Shown here: positions 16,674 to 25,585 of the stretch, one piece after another
Layout of the letters: every line of letters begins with the position of its first letter
Position numbering within the stretch: position 1 is the stretch's first letter
Assembly: GCA_023388055.1 (NCBI GenBank)
Contig: JAEWGW010000015.1
Location: forward strand, 1 to 64,000
Direction of reading: 5' to 3'
Origin: Bacillota bacterium
GTDB taxonomy: Bacteria; Bacillota; Bacilli; Paenibacillales; NBRC-103111
DNA: 64,000 nucleotides
Program-made: the position numbers and the translations under genes
The notes under the pieces: model-generated
The model's input: the letters and a program-made list of their open reading frames with translations, nothing else
Told to the model about the DNA's origin: nothing
Databases searched by the model: none

Positions 16674-19121
16674 TTACTTACGCAGCTCAGCCCCGAAGCC
16701 TGTTTCCAGTGCGGTGAGCGCCGCTGTATAAGCCGCGGTAATTTCCTCTTCCGTCAGGGTGCGCTCCGCATGCCGGAAAATCATGGACAAGGCGATACTC
16801 TTCTTGTCCTGGCCCAGGCGTTCGCCGGTGTACAGGTCGAATACCTGCACGGATTCCAGCAGCTCACCGCCGATTTCCCGAATCTTGGCCATCAGCTCGC
16901 CGGCGGTCACACTGCGGTTCACCACCACGGCTACGTCACGGGCCACGGAGGGGTAACGGGGGATCGGGCTGTAGACGATGGTGAAGTCGGCATACTGGGA
17001 GATGGTATCCAGCTCCAGCTCGGCGATATACGTGTCATCCAGATCCCACTCCTTGGCCAGGGCGGGATGGAGCTGACCCACTGTGCCCAGCACCTTTTCT
17101 CCGTCGGGGGTATTGAGAACCAGCTCTGCCGTACGTCCCGGGTGGTAACCCGCCGGGGAAGCGGAGCGCCAGATCACGGCTTCTGCCAGACCCAGGCCGG
17201 ACAGCCAGCCCTCCAGAAGACCCTTCAGATCGTAGAAGTCCACCTTCTCCGGTTTGCCGGTCCAGGACAGGGCCGTCCGGTTCCCGGTCCACAGTGCGGA
17301 CAGGAGCATACGCTCCACAGGCTGGGCCTTCAGTTCCTTTTCGTCAGCCAGGAAAACCTTGCCCATTTCGAATACCGCCACATCATCCTGCTTCCGGTTC
17401 CGGTTGTACACTGCCGTATCCAGCAGATGCGGGAGCAGGCTGGTGCGCAGTACGCTGCGCTCCTCGCTCATGGGCAGCGCCAGGGCTACCGGCACCGCAT
17501 CCGCATACCGTCCGGGGAAACGGGCGATTTTGTCCGGATGGGTGAAGGTGTAGGTGATGGCTTCCTGCAAACCCGCAGCCGACAACGCCTGACGGGTGTA
17601 ACGCCGGATCTTCTGCCCCTTGTCCAGGGAGCCCGGTGTGGTCACGCCGGTAATCGGAGTAGCGGGAATATGGTCATAGCCGTAAAGCCGGGCCACTTCC
17701 TCGATGAGATCCACGTCACGGGTTATGTCTCCCCGGCGCTGGGGAACGGTCACCCGCAGCAGCTCGCCGTCACCGCTGTACGGGAAGCCCAGGCGTTCGA
17801 AGATGCCCTTCACATCGTCCAGAGACAGCTCCATGCCCAGATAGCCGTTGATTTTGGCCAATGTAATGTCCACTACCGCAGGCGCGAATTCCTGGGTGCG
17901 GGCTTCCACGGTGCCCTTGGCGCTGACGCCTCCGCCCAAGGCGCAGATGAGACTGGCGGCCCGGTCCAAAGCCAGGATCACGTGCTCGGGATTCACACCC
18001 TTCTCGAAGCGGATGGAGGCTTCCGAACGGAGGCCCAGCTGCTTGGAGGTTTTGCGGACACTGCTGCCTGCAAACTTGGCGGATTCCAGGATAATCCGGG
18101 TGGTGCCCGCATGAACCTCGGAATTGGCGCCGCCCATCACGCCTGCAATCCCTACGGCAGTGCCTTCGCCGTCGGTAATGAGCAGCATGGATTCGGCCAG
18201 CTCCCGGTCCTGGTCGTCCAGGGTGATGAGACGTTCGCCGGCACGGGCCAGACGGACATCGATGTGGCCTCCGGCTACACGGTCCGCATCAAAAGCATGA
18301 AGCGGCTGCCCGTATTCCAGCATCACATAGTTGGTGATGTCCACAATGTTGTTGATGGGGCGCACCCCTGCCGCCATCAGGCGGTTCTGCAGCCACAGCG
18401 GGGAATTGCCCACGTTGACGCCTTCGATCAGCCGGGCGGAATAATGGAAGCATTCCTCCGGTGCGCTGATGGTAACCTTCAGAGAACCCTGCGCTTCCGC
18501 TGCGGATTCCTTCAACCCTTCGCTGGCATCCGGCAGCTTCACGGGACGGCCCAGGATGGCCCCGATCTCGTATGCAGCGCCCAGCATGCTGAGGCAGTCG
18601 GAGCGGTTAGGCGTCAGGTCCAAATCCAATACCTTGTCCTCGATGGCCAGCACTTCCAGGATATCCGTGCCAACAGGCGTTTCCTCCGGCAGCACCAGAA
18701 TCCCCTCCTGGATTTCCTTGGGCAGGAGCTTGTCATTCAGGCCCAGCTCGTTGGCGGAGCAGATCATGCCCATGGACTCCACGCCGCGCAGCTTGGCACG
18801 CTTGATCTGGAAGTCGCCGGGAAGCTTGGCGCCGACCACGGCTACAGGCACCTTTTGTCCGGCCGCCACATTCTTCGCTCCGCAAACGATCTGCAGATTT
18901 TCCTCTTTACCTACATCCACGGTACAGACGGACAGCTTATCCGCATCCGGATGCTTCACCCGTTCCACCACATATCCGACCACAACGCCGGTAACCCCCA
19001 GATTGCGGTTCTCCGCGCCGTCCACCTCGATGCCGCTTCTGGTCAGCTTCTCTGCCAGCTCCTCGGCGGTATATCCGCTCACGTCCACATATTGGGACAG
19101 CCATTGATACGATACGTTCAT
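16674..19121 (-). CDS. pheT: Phenylalanyl-tRNA synthetase beta subunit
   Basis: 815 residues. Forms the alpha2-beta2 enzyme that charges tRNA-Phe. Visible in order: N-terminal B1 (MNVSYQWLSQYVDV), tRNA-binding EMAP-II-like domain (LSVCTVDVGKEENLQIVCGAKNVAAGQKVPVA), B3/B4 editing domain, B5 (LTPNRSDCLSMLGAAYEIGA upstream of it), and the C-terminal ferredoxin-fold anticodon-binding domain (YSPIPRYPSVARDVAVVV ... DLYTGERLGQDKKSIALSM). ATG at 19121 has GGAAGGGAG upstream; the frame upstream of it overlaps pheS and is not coding. It is 16 bp after pheS. Confidence 0.98.
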   Translation of the reverse strand: MNVSYQWLSQYVDVSGYTAEELAEKLTRSGIEVDGAENRNLGVTGVVVGYVVERVKHPDADKLSVCTVDVGKEENLQIVCGAKNVAAGQKVPVAVVGAKLPGDFQIKRAKLRGVESMGMICSANELGLNDKLLPKEIQEGILVLPEETPVGTDILEVLAIEDKVLDLDLTPNRSDCLSMLGAAYEIGAILGRPVKLPDASEGLKESAAEAQGSLKVTISAPEECFHYSARLIEGVNVGNSPLWLQNRLMAAGVRPINNIVDITNYVMLEYGQPLHAFDADRVAGGHIDVRLARAGERLITLDDQDRELAESMLLITDGEGTAVGIAGVMGGANSEVHAGTTRIILESAKFAGSSVRKTSKQLGLRSEASIRFEKGVNPEHVILALDRAASLICALGGGVSAKGTVEARTQEFAPAVVDITLAKINGYLGMELSLDDVKGIFERLGFPYSGDGELLRVTVPQRRGDITRDVDLIEEVARLYGYDHIPATPITGVTTPGSLDKGQKIRRYTRQALSAAGLQEAITYTFTHPDKIARFPGRYADAVPVALALPMSEERSVLRTSLLPHLLDTAVYNRNRKQDDVAVFEMGKVFLADEKELKAQPVERMLLSALWTGNRTALSWTGKPEKVDFYDLKGLLEGWLSGLGLAEAVIWRSASPAGYHPGRTAELVLNTPDGEKVLGTVGQLHPALAKEWDLDDTYIAELELDTISQYADFTIVYSPIPRYPSVARDVAVVVNRSVTAGELMAKIREIGGELLESVQVFDLYTGERLGQDKKSIALSMIFRHAERTLTEEEITAAYTAALTALETGFGAELRK

Positions 19122-19137
19122 TCTGCTCGCTCCCTTC

Positions 19138-20172
19138 CTAAATCCGACCGAACTGACGCAGGAAGCGCAGATCGTTGGTATACAAATGACGGATGTCGTC
19201 CACACCGTACTTCAACAGGGCAATCCGGTCCGGTCCCATGCCGAAGGCAAAACCGCTGTATACGGACGGGTCATATCCGCCCATTTCCAATACACGGGGA
19301 TGCACCATGCCGGCACCCAGAATTTCGATCCAGCCGGACTGCTTGCACATCCGGCAGCCTGAGCCGCCGCATTGGTAGCAGCTGATGTCCACTTCCACGC
19401 TGGGTTCGGTGAACGGGAAGAAGCTGGGGCGCAGGCGGACATTCACGTCCGGCCCGAACATTTCCCGGGCGAACTGGAGCAGCGTTCCCTTCAGGTCACT
19501 CATACGGATGCCCTTATCCACCACCAGACCCTCGATCTGGGTGAACTGGTGGGAGTGGGTAGCGTCGTCTTCGTCCCGGCGGTATACCTTACCCGGACAG
19601 ATAACCTTCAGCGGAACCTTGCCCTTCATCTTTTTCATGGTGCGCACCTGCACCGGAGAGGTATGGGTGCGCAGCAGAATATCCTCGGTAATATAGAAGG
19701 AATCCTGCATATCCCGGGCCGGGTGGTTCTTGGGCAGATTCAGGGCTTCGAAGTTGTAATAATCCTGCTCCACCTCCGGACCCTCGGCCACCTTGTAGCC
19801 CATCCCCAGAAAAATATCCTCAATGTCCTGGATAACCTTGCTGAGAGGATGGATGGTTCCCTCCGGGTGTTTACGGCCGGGCAGGGTAACGTCAATGGTT
19901 TCCCCGGACAGCCGGCTGTCGGTAGCCGCTTGCTCCAGCACCTCGGTTTTGCGGTTCAAAATACCCTCGATGGCGCTTCTCACATCATTGGCCACCTGGC
20001 CGATCACCGGGCGCTCCTCGGCGCTCAAGGCGCCCATACCCCGCAGAATTTCCGTCAGCGGGCCTTTTTTGCCGAGATACTTGATCTTCAGCTCGTTCAA
20101 CGCCTGCAGCCCGCCTGCGCTCTCCAGCTCTTCCAGCGCGGCTTTCTTCAAAGCCTCCAGTCTTTCCTTCAC
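19138..20172 (-). CDS. pheS: Phenylalanyl-tRNA synthetase alpha subunit
   Basis: 344 residues. N-terminal coiled coil (about 1-90) binds tRNA-Phe; class II catalytic core carries motif 1 (HPLSKVIQDIEDIFLGMGYKV), motif 2 (LRTHTSPVQVRTM ... PGKVYRRDEDDATHSHQFTQIEG) and motif 3 (GFAFGMGPDRIALLKYG). A CxxCxGxxCxxC cluster (CYQCGGSGCRMC) typical of Firmicutes PheS is present. Transcribed from a T-box leader just upstream. Confidence 0.98.
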   Translation of the reverse strand: MKERLEALKKAALEELESAGGLQALNELKIKYLGKKGPLTEILRGMGALSAEERPVIGQVANDVRSAIEGILNRKTEVLEQAATDSRLSGETIDVTLPGRKHPEGTIHPLSKVIQDIEDIFLGMGYKVAEGPEVEQDYYNFEALNLPKNHPARDMQDSFYITEDILLRTHTSPVQVRTMKKMKGKVPLKVICPGKVYRRDEDDATHSHQFTQIEGLVVDKGIRMSDLKGTLLQFAREMFGPDVNVRLRPSFFPFTEPSVEVDISCYQCGGSGCRMCKQSGWIEILGAGMVHPRVLEMGGYDPSVYSGFAFGMGPDRIALLKYGVDDIRHLYTNDLRFLRQFGRI

Positions 20173-20220
20173 GCGAATCCCTCCATCAATCTGGTTCTGT
20201 GCCCCCGAATTTCGAAAAAC

Positions 20221-20530
20221 AAAAAAAGCCCCTCATCCCGTAGCAAGGGACGAAGCAGCCGTGGTACCACCCTTATTAGACGCAAACGCGGCGGCAGCAT
20301 AGCAGCCGGGGCGTTCCTGCTCCTGCCGGTATAGGCCGGAGAACAGACGCATCTCACTCGTATTCGATGTATCGGATCGATTCCGGTCCACTCTACTGGA
20401 AACGGGACAACTGCCCGCTGGTTCAAGGGACTGCTCGGGAGCGAACTTCGGCGGTTCCATCACGCGGGGGCGCTCTCAATCTCCGGCGCTCCCTCCCTGT
20501 ACGGCGGTTACTCGCTTACTCTTCTCCGTC
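20221..20530 (-). promoter_or_regulatory. T-box riboswitch (tRNA-Phe sensing) upstream of pheS
   Basis: Minus strand carries the invariant T-box AGGGTGGTACCACGGC at 20273-20258, followed by terminator GCTTCGTCCC-TTGCTAC-GGGATGAGGGGC and seven T (20257-20221). The AG-bulge/AGTA region of stem I is at about 20505-20520. A UUC triplet in the specifier-loop position (20445-20443, context CCGAAGTTCGCTCC) matches phenylalanine. Uncharged tRNA-Phe pairs with UUC and the T-box bulge, stabilises the antiterminator and allows pheST transcription. Confidence 0.95.
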
Positions 20531-20680
20531 AATGCATTCATGCCATATGAATTTACCGTTTATTATATGCAATGCGCGGCCGGGATGCAAGCCCGGAGTT
20601 TGTAACACACCCTCAACTTTATTGTGCATCCACAGGTTATGTATTATGATGAGGATAATTATATCATATATATGTTTATG

Positions 20681-20696
20681 AATCACATATGTGATT
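20681..20696. promoter_or_regulatory. Perfect 16-bp palindrome upstream of the IclR gene
   Basis: AATCACATATGTGATT, 25 bp before the regulator's ATG and overlapping the region where its promoter should be. A candidate autoregulatory operator for the IclR protein; it also resembles a generic CRP-like half-site pair (TGTGA), so the binding protein is uncertain. Confidence 0.5.
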
Positions 20697-20720
20697 TTAT
20701 TTGAAGGGATGACTGTTCCT

Positions 20721-21467
20721 ATGTCCGTAAAATCCGCAGAGCGTGTGCTCCGGGTGTTTGAATTATTGGCGCAGCATGGTGCCTCCGGCCTCAACGTCAA
20801 GGAAATCAGTGAGGCTCTCTCCTTTCCCCAGAGCAGCACAACCAATCTGATCAGCACCCTTTATGAGGAAGGGTATCTGGAGATCCATCCCTCCAAAAGA
20901 TACAAGCTGGGAGCCAAGCTGATTCAGCTGGGCAGCTCGGCCAGGGAATCGCTGGATATCGCCGCAGTGGGAGCCCCTTATCTTGCCGGACTTATGGAGT
21001 TAACGGAGGAAACGGTATTTATGGCGATATTAGCAGGAAAAGATCTGGTCTACGTGGCCAAAATCGACAATAACCGCTCCATTCGCACCACTGCCCGCAC
21101 AGGCGGCCGCAAGCCCCTGTATTGCACCGGATTGGGCAAGGCCTTCCTGGCTTTTATGCCGGAAGCAGAGAGCAAGGCCCTTCTGGACTCCATTGAGCTG
21201 ACGCCCATCACGGCAAACACCATTACCGTCCGCAGCGAGCTGGATACGCAGCTTCGGCTGTACCGGGAACAGGGTTATGCCATCGACAACGAGGAGAATG
21301 AGGAGGGTCTGTACTGCCTGGCGGCTCCCGTATACGAAAGCGGCGGACGGATTCAAGGCGCCATCAGCGTCGCCGGACCAAAGGAGAGAATGCTGCGGCG
21401 CAAGGACCGCATCGTGGAGCAGCTGCTTCAAACAGCCGGGCACATTTCGGCGCGTCTGGGCGGCTGA
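20721..21467 (+). CDS. IclR-family transcriptional regulator
   Basis: 248 residues. N-terminal winged helix (SAERVLRVFELLAQHGASGLNVKEISEAL...SSTTNLISTLYEEGYLE), C-terminal effector domain with the FMAILAGKDLVYVAKIDN and TGLGKAFLAFMP motifs and the NEENEEGLYCLAAPVYESGGRIQGAISVAGP signature. IclR proteins often control sugar-acid catabolism and bind KDG or related acids (KdgR). Followed 66 bp later by kdgK, with which it probably forms an operon. ATG at 20721 has AAGGGATG about 10 nt upstream; ATG at 20709 is the alternative. Confidence 0.9.
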   Translation: MSVKSAERVLRVFELLAQHGASGLNVKEISEALSFPQSSTTNLISTLYEEGYLEIHPSKRYKLGAKLIQLGSSARESLDIAAVGAPYLAGLMELTEETVFMAILAGKDLVYVAKIDNNRSIRTTARTGGRKPLYCTGLGKAFLAFMPEAESKALLDSIELTPITANTITVRSELDTQLRLYREQGYAIDNEENEEGLYCLAAPVYESGGRIQGAISVAGPKERMLRRKDRIVEQLLQTAGHISARLGG

Positions 21468-21533
21468 TTTTTAACAGTCGAATCGACTTTCCCGGCAGGT
21501 CAAATTCGAACAACCAAGCGGAGGCGGATACGT

Positions 21534-22493
21534 ATGGATGTGGTAAGCATCGGAGAAACCATGGTGCTGTTTACCCCCCGGGAGCAGGGCCAGATGAGAT
21601 ACAGCAGAAGCTACACCTCACGGATTGCCGGAGCGGAGACCAATACCCTCATTGGATTGGCGAAGCTTGGTCACCGCACCGGATGGATCAGCCAGGTCGG
21701 GCAGGACGAATTCGGAGCCCAGATTATGGCCGCCGTCCGCGGGGAGGGGGTGGATACCAGTCAGACAGCCGTCCATCCTTCTGCTCCTACAGGGGTATTT
21801 TTTAAGGAACGCCTCCAGGAAGCCTCCGTCCGGGTCTATTATTACCGGCAAGGCTCAGCCGCCAGTTTGCTTGGACCGCAGAATATTGACGAGAACTATA
21901 TCGCCCGTGCCAAATATCTGTACCTGACGGGGATTACACCCGCCCTTAGCCTAACCTGCCGGGAGGCCGTGTTTCACGCGATCGGACTGGCGCGCAAGCA
22001 TGGTGTGCAGGTGGTGTTCGATCCGAATCTGCGACGGAAGCTGTGGAGTGACGAAGAGGCCCGGGAGGTGTTAACCCGGCTTTGCGGAATGGCCGATATC
22101 GTACTGGCCGGCATCAGCGAAGGAACCTTTCTGTTTGGGGACGGGAAAAATTCTTCAGGGCCGTATTTGGCCGGGCGGTTTTTGCAGCTGGGCTGCAAAA
22201 CTGCCATCCTAAAGCTGGGCGCGGAGGGCGCCTATTACGCCACAGGAAGGGAACAGAAGCTGGTGCCCGGCTATAAGGTAGACCATGTTGCGGATCCAGT
22301 GGGAGCAGGGGACGGCTTCGCCGCAGGGTTGCTCTCCGGCCTGCTTGACGGACTGACTCTGGAGGAAGCTGTCCGCAGAGGCTGTGCTATCGGCGCCGCC
22401 GTGGTCACGGTCAACGGCGACATTGAGGGACTGCCGGACAGAGAGCTGCTGTCCGCGTTTATGAGCGGCAAAGGCGAGGATGTGGCCCGGTAA
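21534..22493 (+). CDS. kdgK: 2-keto-3-deoxygluconate (or 2-keto-3-deoxygalactonate) kinase, PfkB family
   Basis: 319 residues. Ribokinase fold with the N-terminal GETMVLFTP motif, a substrate-binding AGAETNTLIGLAKLG segment, and the C-terminal PfkB signature DPVGAGDGFAAGL whose Asp is the catalytic base. Phosphorylates the keto-deoxy acid with ATP to feed the aldolase. Its partners dgoD and the aldolase are encoded 1 kb downstream on the other strand, so the galactonate isomer is as likely as the gluconate one. Confidence 0.88.
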   Translation: MDVVSIGETMVLFTPREQGQMRYSRSYTSRIAGAETNTLIGLAKLGHRTGWISQVGQDEFGAQIMAAVRGEGVDTSQTAVHPSAPTGVFFKERLQEASVRVYYYRQGSAASLLGPQNIDENYIARAKYLYLTGITPALSLTCREAVFHAIGLARKHGVQVVFDPNLRRKLWSDEEAREVLTRLCGMADIVLAGISEGTFLFGDGKNSSGPYLAGRFLQLGCKTAILKLGAEGAYYATGREQKLVPGYKVDHVADPVGAGDGFAAGLLSGLLDGLTLEEAVRRGCAIGAAVVTVNGDIEGLPDRELLSAFMSGKGEDVAR

Positions 22494-22551
22494 GCTTTTG
22501 CGTGAAGAAGCGTGATGCATGGAAGAAAAGCGGGAAGGGGAGGCGGGGCGT

Positions 22552-23457
22552 ATGCAGGTGGCGTTCCATACGGCAGAGGATTTAAGTGCAGCCGTGGAGC
22601 ATGTGTTCCGCGAGCTGCCGGTGCTGCTTTATCACAAGCTGGATTCGGTGGCGCCATACACGGGCTTTCAAAGCCACAACGGAATTGAGATGTATTTCAT
22701 TGAAAGCGGCAGCGGCGTGTACCTGGCGGGAGACAGAGCCTATCCTTTATCCCCCGGCACCCTGATGATCGTCCGCCCCTTCACCCTGCACAAGGTGCTG
22801 CAAACAGACGGCGTCTTCAATATTTGCCGCAGCGTGCTGATGTGGAAGGAATCGCTCCTGAAGGAGAATTGGCCGTCGCAGGAGCCCTATCCCCTCACCC
22901 ATATGAGCGCGGATTGCTGCAGAATCCAGTTTGATCCCCCTGAAGCAGAACGGGTCAGCGGCATCTACCGGAGTTTGCAGGAGGAATGGAGCGGGCGGCG
23001 GGCCGGCTTCGTGCAGATTATGAGCTGCCTCATCAAAGAGCTTCTGCTGTTGGCCTACCGCAGCTACAAGGAAGAGGACCAGCTTCACCCCGCGCCGAAG
23101 CTCCCTGATCTGCCGGAGGAAATATCCACCCTCGTGCAATACATCGGGGAGCATTTCCAGAGTGAATTGACTCTGGATGCGCTGGGTGAGCGGGTCCACA
23201 TGAATCCTTCCTACCTGAGCAGCCTGTTTCACAAGCATATGGGGATGACCCTCTCCCGCTTCATCACCGTCAAGCGCCTGCATTACGCCAAGAAGCTGTT
23301 GCGGGAGAGTGCCTTATCGGTCACCGATATTGCCTACCAATCCGGCTTTAACCACCACACCTACTTCAACCGGATGTTCAAAAAACAGGAGCGGCTTTCT
23401 CCTTTGGCATACCGGAAGAATGTGGAGAGAAGTCTGCCCGGGAACAAAAGGCAGTAG
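22552..23457 (+). CDS. AraC-family transcriptional regulator
   Basis: 301 residues. N-terminal cupin-like sensing domain (about 20-110, EMYFIESGSGVYLAGDRAYPLSPGTLMIVRPFTLHKV) and C-terminal double helix-turn-helix (about 200-300) with the consensus LGERVHMNPSYLSSLFHKHMGMTLSRFI and DIAYQSGFNHHTYFNRMFKKQERLSPLAYR. Likely an activator for sugar-acid or galactoside uptake genes. Start uncertain: ATG at 22552 follows GGGGAGG; ATG at 22519 is possible but has a weak ribosome site. Convergent with dgoD. Confidence 0.88.
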   Translation: MQVAFHTAEDLSAAVEHVFRELPVLLYHKLDSVAPYTGFQSHNGIEMYFIESGSGVYLAGDRAYPLSPGTLMIVRPFTLHKVLQTDGVFNICRSVLMWKESLLKENWPSQEPYPLTHMSADCCRIQFDPPEAERVSGIYRSLQEEWSGRRAGFVQIMSCLIKELLLLAYRSYKEEDQLHPAPKLPDLPEEISTLVQYIGEHFQSELTLDALGERVHMNPSYLSSLFHKHMGMTLSRFITVKRLHYAKKLLRESALSVTDIAYQSGFNHHTYFNRMFKKQERLSPLAYRKNVERSLPGNKRQ

Positions 23458-23490
23458 TCCTTGGCTTGCCAACTTTGCCACTGGACCCAC

Positions 23491-24639
23491 CTACCATTCC
23501 GCCACAGAACCATCCTCATGCCGCCAGATGGGATTACGCCAGCGGTGGCCGGTTTGCGCCATTTCCTCCACATACTCCTCCGAAATTTCGATGCCCAGGC
23601 CCGGACCCTGAGGAATGGCCACATACCCGTCCTGATAGCTGAACACGCCCGGGTCCCGTAGGTAATCCAGCAGATCATTGCCCTGATTATAATGAATGCC
23701 CAGGCTTTGCTCCTGGATAAAGGCGTTATATGCTCCCGCATCCACCTGAAGACAAGCCGCCAGCGCAATCGGCCCCAGCGGACAGTGGGGGGCGACAGCA
23801 ACATCATAGGCCTCCGCCATGGCAAAAATCTTCTTACACTCGGTAATCCCGCCTGCATGGGAGAGATCCGGCTGGATGATGTCTACATAACCCTGGGATA
23901 AGAGCGTCTTGAAATCCCAACGGGAAAACATCCGCTCTCCTGTGGCGATGGGCGTGCTGCTGTGCATGGCGATATCCCGGAGCGCCTCATTATGCTCGGG
24001 CAGCACCGGCTCCTCAATAAACATCAGGTTGTAGGGCTCCAGCTCCTTGGCCAGCACCTTCGCCATAGGCTTGTGCACCCGGCCGTGAAAATCCACCCCA
24101 ATGCCAAAATCCGGTCCCGCCGCTTCACGGATGGCCGATACCCGCTCCAGCACCTGGTCAATCTTGCTGTAGGAATCGATGAACTGCAGCTCCTCCGTCG
24201 CATTCATTTTGACAGCAGTGAACCCCGCACTCTTCTTCTCCAGCGCCGCCAAGCCCACATCCACCGGCCTGTCCCCGCCGATCCAGGAATACACCCGCAT
24301 GGATTCCCGGCAGGCTCCGCCCAACAGCTGATGCACAGGCGCCTGATGATACTTGCCCTTTATATCCCAGAGGGCTTGGTCAATCCCGGCGATGGCGCTC
24401 ATCAGAATGGGGCCTCCGCGGTAGAAGCCTCCCCGGTACATCACCTGCCAGTGATCCTCGATATTCAGCGGATTTTTCCCCACCAGACTATCCATCATTT
24501 CCTCGACCGCCGTCTCTACCGTGTGGGCCTTGCCCTCCACCACCGGCTCACCCCAGCCGGAAATCCCCTCATCGGTTTCTATTTTCAAAAATAGCCAACG
24601 GGGCGGCACCACATAGGTTTTGTATCCGGTAATTTTCAT
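23491..24639 (-). CDS. dgoD: D-galactonate dehydratase (enolase superfamily)
   Basis: 382 residues. Converts D-galactonate to 2-dehydro-3-deoxygalactonate in the De Ley-Doudoroff pathway. N-terminal capping domain, then the barrel with VKMNATEELQ, the metal-ligand strands GVDFHGRVHKP (Asp) and FIEEPVLPEH (Glu), and CATG-like ERMFSRWDFK and HCPLGPIALAAC loops typical of DgoD. Length equals that of the family. Starts within the last 4 bp of the aldolase gene, so the two are translationally coupled. Confidence 0.93.
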   Translation of the reverse strand: MKITGYKTYVVPPRWLFLKIETDEGISGWGEPVVEGKAHTVETAVEEMMDSLVGKNPLNIEDHWQVMYRGGFYRGGPILMSAIAGIDQALWDIKGKYHQAPVHQLLGGACRESMRVYSWIGGDRPVDVGLAALEKKSAGFTAVKMNATEELQFIDSYSKIDQVLERVSAIREAAGPDFGIGVDFHGRVHKPMAKVLAKELEPYNLMFIEEPVLPEHNEALRDIAMHSSTPIATGERMFSRWDFKTLLSQGYVDIIQPDLSHAGGITECKKIFAMAEAYDVAVAPHCPLGPIALAACLQVDAGAYNAFIQEQSLGIHYNQGNDLLDYLRDPGVFSYQDGYVAIPQGPGLGIEISEEYVEEMAQTGHRWRNPIWRHEDGSVAEW

Positions 24640-25298
24640 GGAATATCCCTCCTGAGCGTTTGGCGAGCCTGCATAACCTCCGACACAAAGCGGCGCGAGC
24701 GGTCCAGCAGCTCCTGAAGCTGCTGGTCGTTCTTCCCTGCTCCCGGCTGATAAAGCGAGCTGCCCAAACCTGCTGCAGCGGCTCCCGCCCGCACATAATC
24801 GGCAACATTCTTCACATTGACTCCCCCTGTGGGCATCAGCGGAATTTGGGGCAGCGGTCCGTGAATATCCCGGATGTACTGCGGGCCGAGAGAGCCTGCA
24901 GGGAACACCTTGACCATATCTGCTCCCAGCTCATAGGCCTGCAAAATTTCCGTGGGCGTCATAGCGCCGGGGATGATAACGGCTCCGTACCGTTTGGTCA
25001 GGGAAATGGTTTCCGCCCGCAAGGTGGGGCAAAGGACAAATTGTGCACCCGCCAAGAGTGCGCTGCGGGCGGTCTCCGGGTCCAGCACGGTACCCACACC
25101 TACGATCAGATCCGCGGGCATGTCGGCCCTGATCCCTTCTATCAGAGACATCACTCCGGGCGTGGAAGCGGGAATTTCCAGTACCCGAATGCCTCCTTCA
25201 TACATCGCCCTTACGGAGGCCAAGGCCTCCTCTTTATGTTCCGTTCCCCGAATAATGGCTACCAGAAAGTGTCGGCTAATTTCTTCCGCCAGACTCAT
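24636..25298 (-). CDS. 2-dehydro-3-deoxy-6-phosphogalactonate/-gluconate aldolase
   Basis: 220 residues, KDPG/KDPGal aldolase family. Schiff-base lysine in ADMVKVFPAGSLGP, catalytic Glu in RVLEIPASTPG, phosphate/carboxylate site in LMPTGGVNVKN. Splits the phosphorylated keto-deoxy acid into pyruvate and glyceraldehyde-3-phosphate. Together with dgoD (4-bp overlap) and kdgK it completes a D-galactonate route. Divergent from an MFS gene across a 287-bp gap that should hold both promoters. Confidence 0.92.
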   Translation of the reverse strand: MSLAEEISRHFLVAIIRGTEHKEEALASVRAMYEGGIRVLEIPASTPGVMSLIEGIRADMPADLIVGVGTVLDPETARSALLAGAQFVLCPTLRAETISLTKRYGAVIIPGAMTPTEILQAYELGADMVKVFPAGSLGPQYIRDIHGPLPQIPLMPTGGVNVKNVADYVRAGAAAAGLGSSLYQPGAGKNDQQLQELLDRSRRFVSEVMQARQTLRRDIP

Positions 25299-25585
25299 AC
25301 AATCCCTCCTTCAACCGATATGAGCGGATCATGCGTTAACTACGTTTCTTCTCAAAAAAAGCGTAGCATAATCCTTCCGGAAACCCGTGCACATATTTTT
25401 GCGATTTTTTATACTCTGTTTGGATTTTCCCGTTTCCGCCTCTTGATTTGTAAAGCAGAATAATCCATGTTTTTTGGTTGGGATGTCCATGTAAAGAACT
25501 CTGCTGCGCCGTTAAGCTTATAGTAAAGCGGTTCACAAAACCTTTACATGCAGAAAAGTATGGGCAGGAAAGGACAAATTCCACC

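Noticed and set aside
16665..19385. A 906-codon plus-strand frame opposite pheT
   Set aside because: pheT is certain from domain motifs; the antisense frame has no recognisable domain and no ribosome site.
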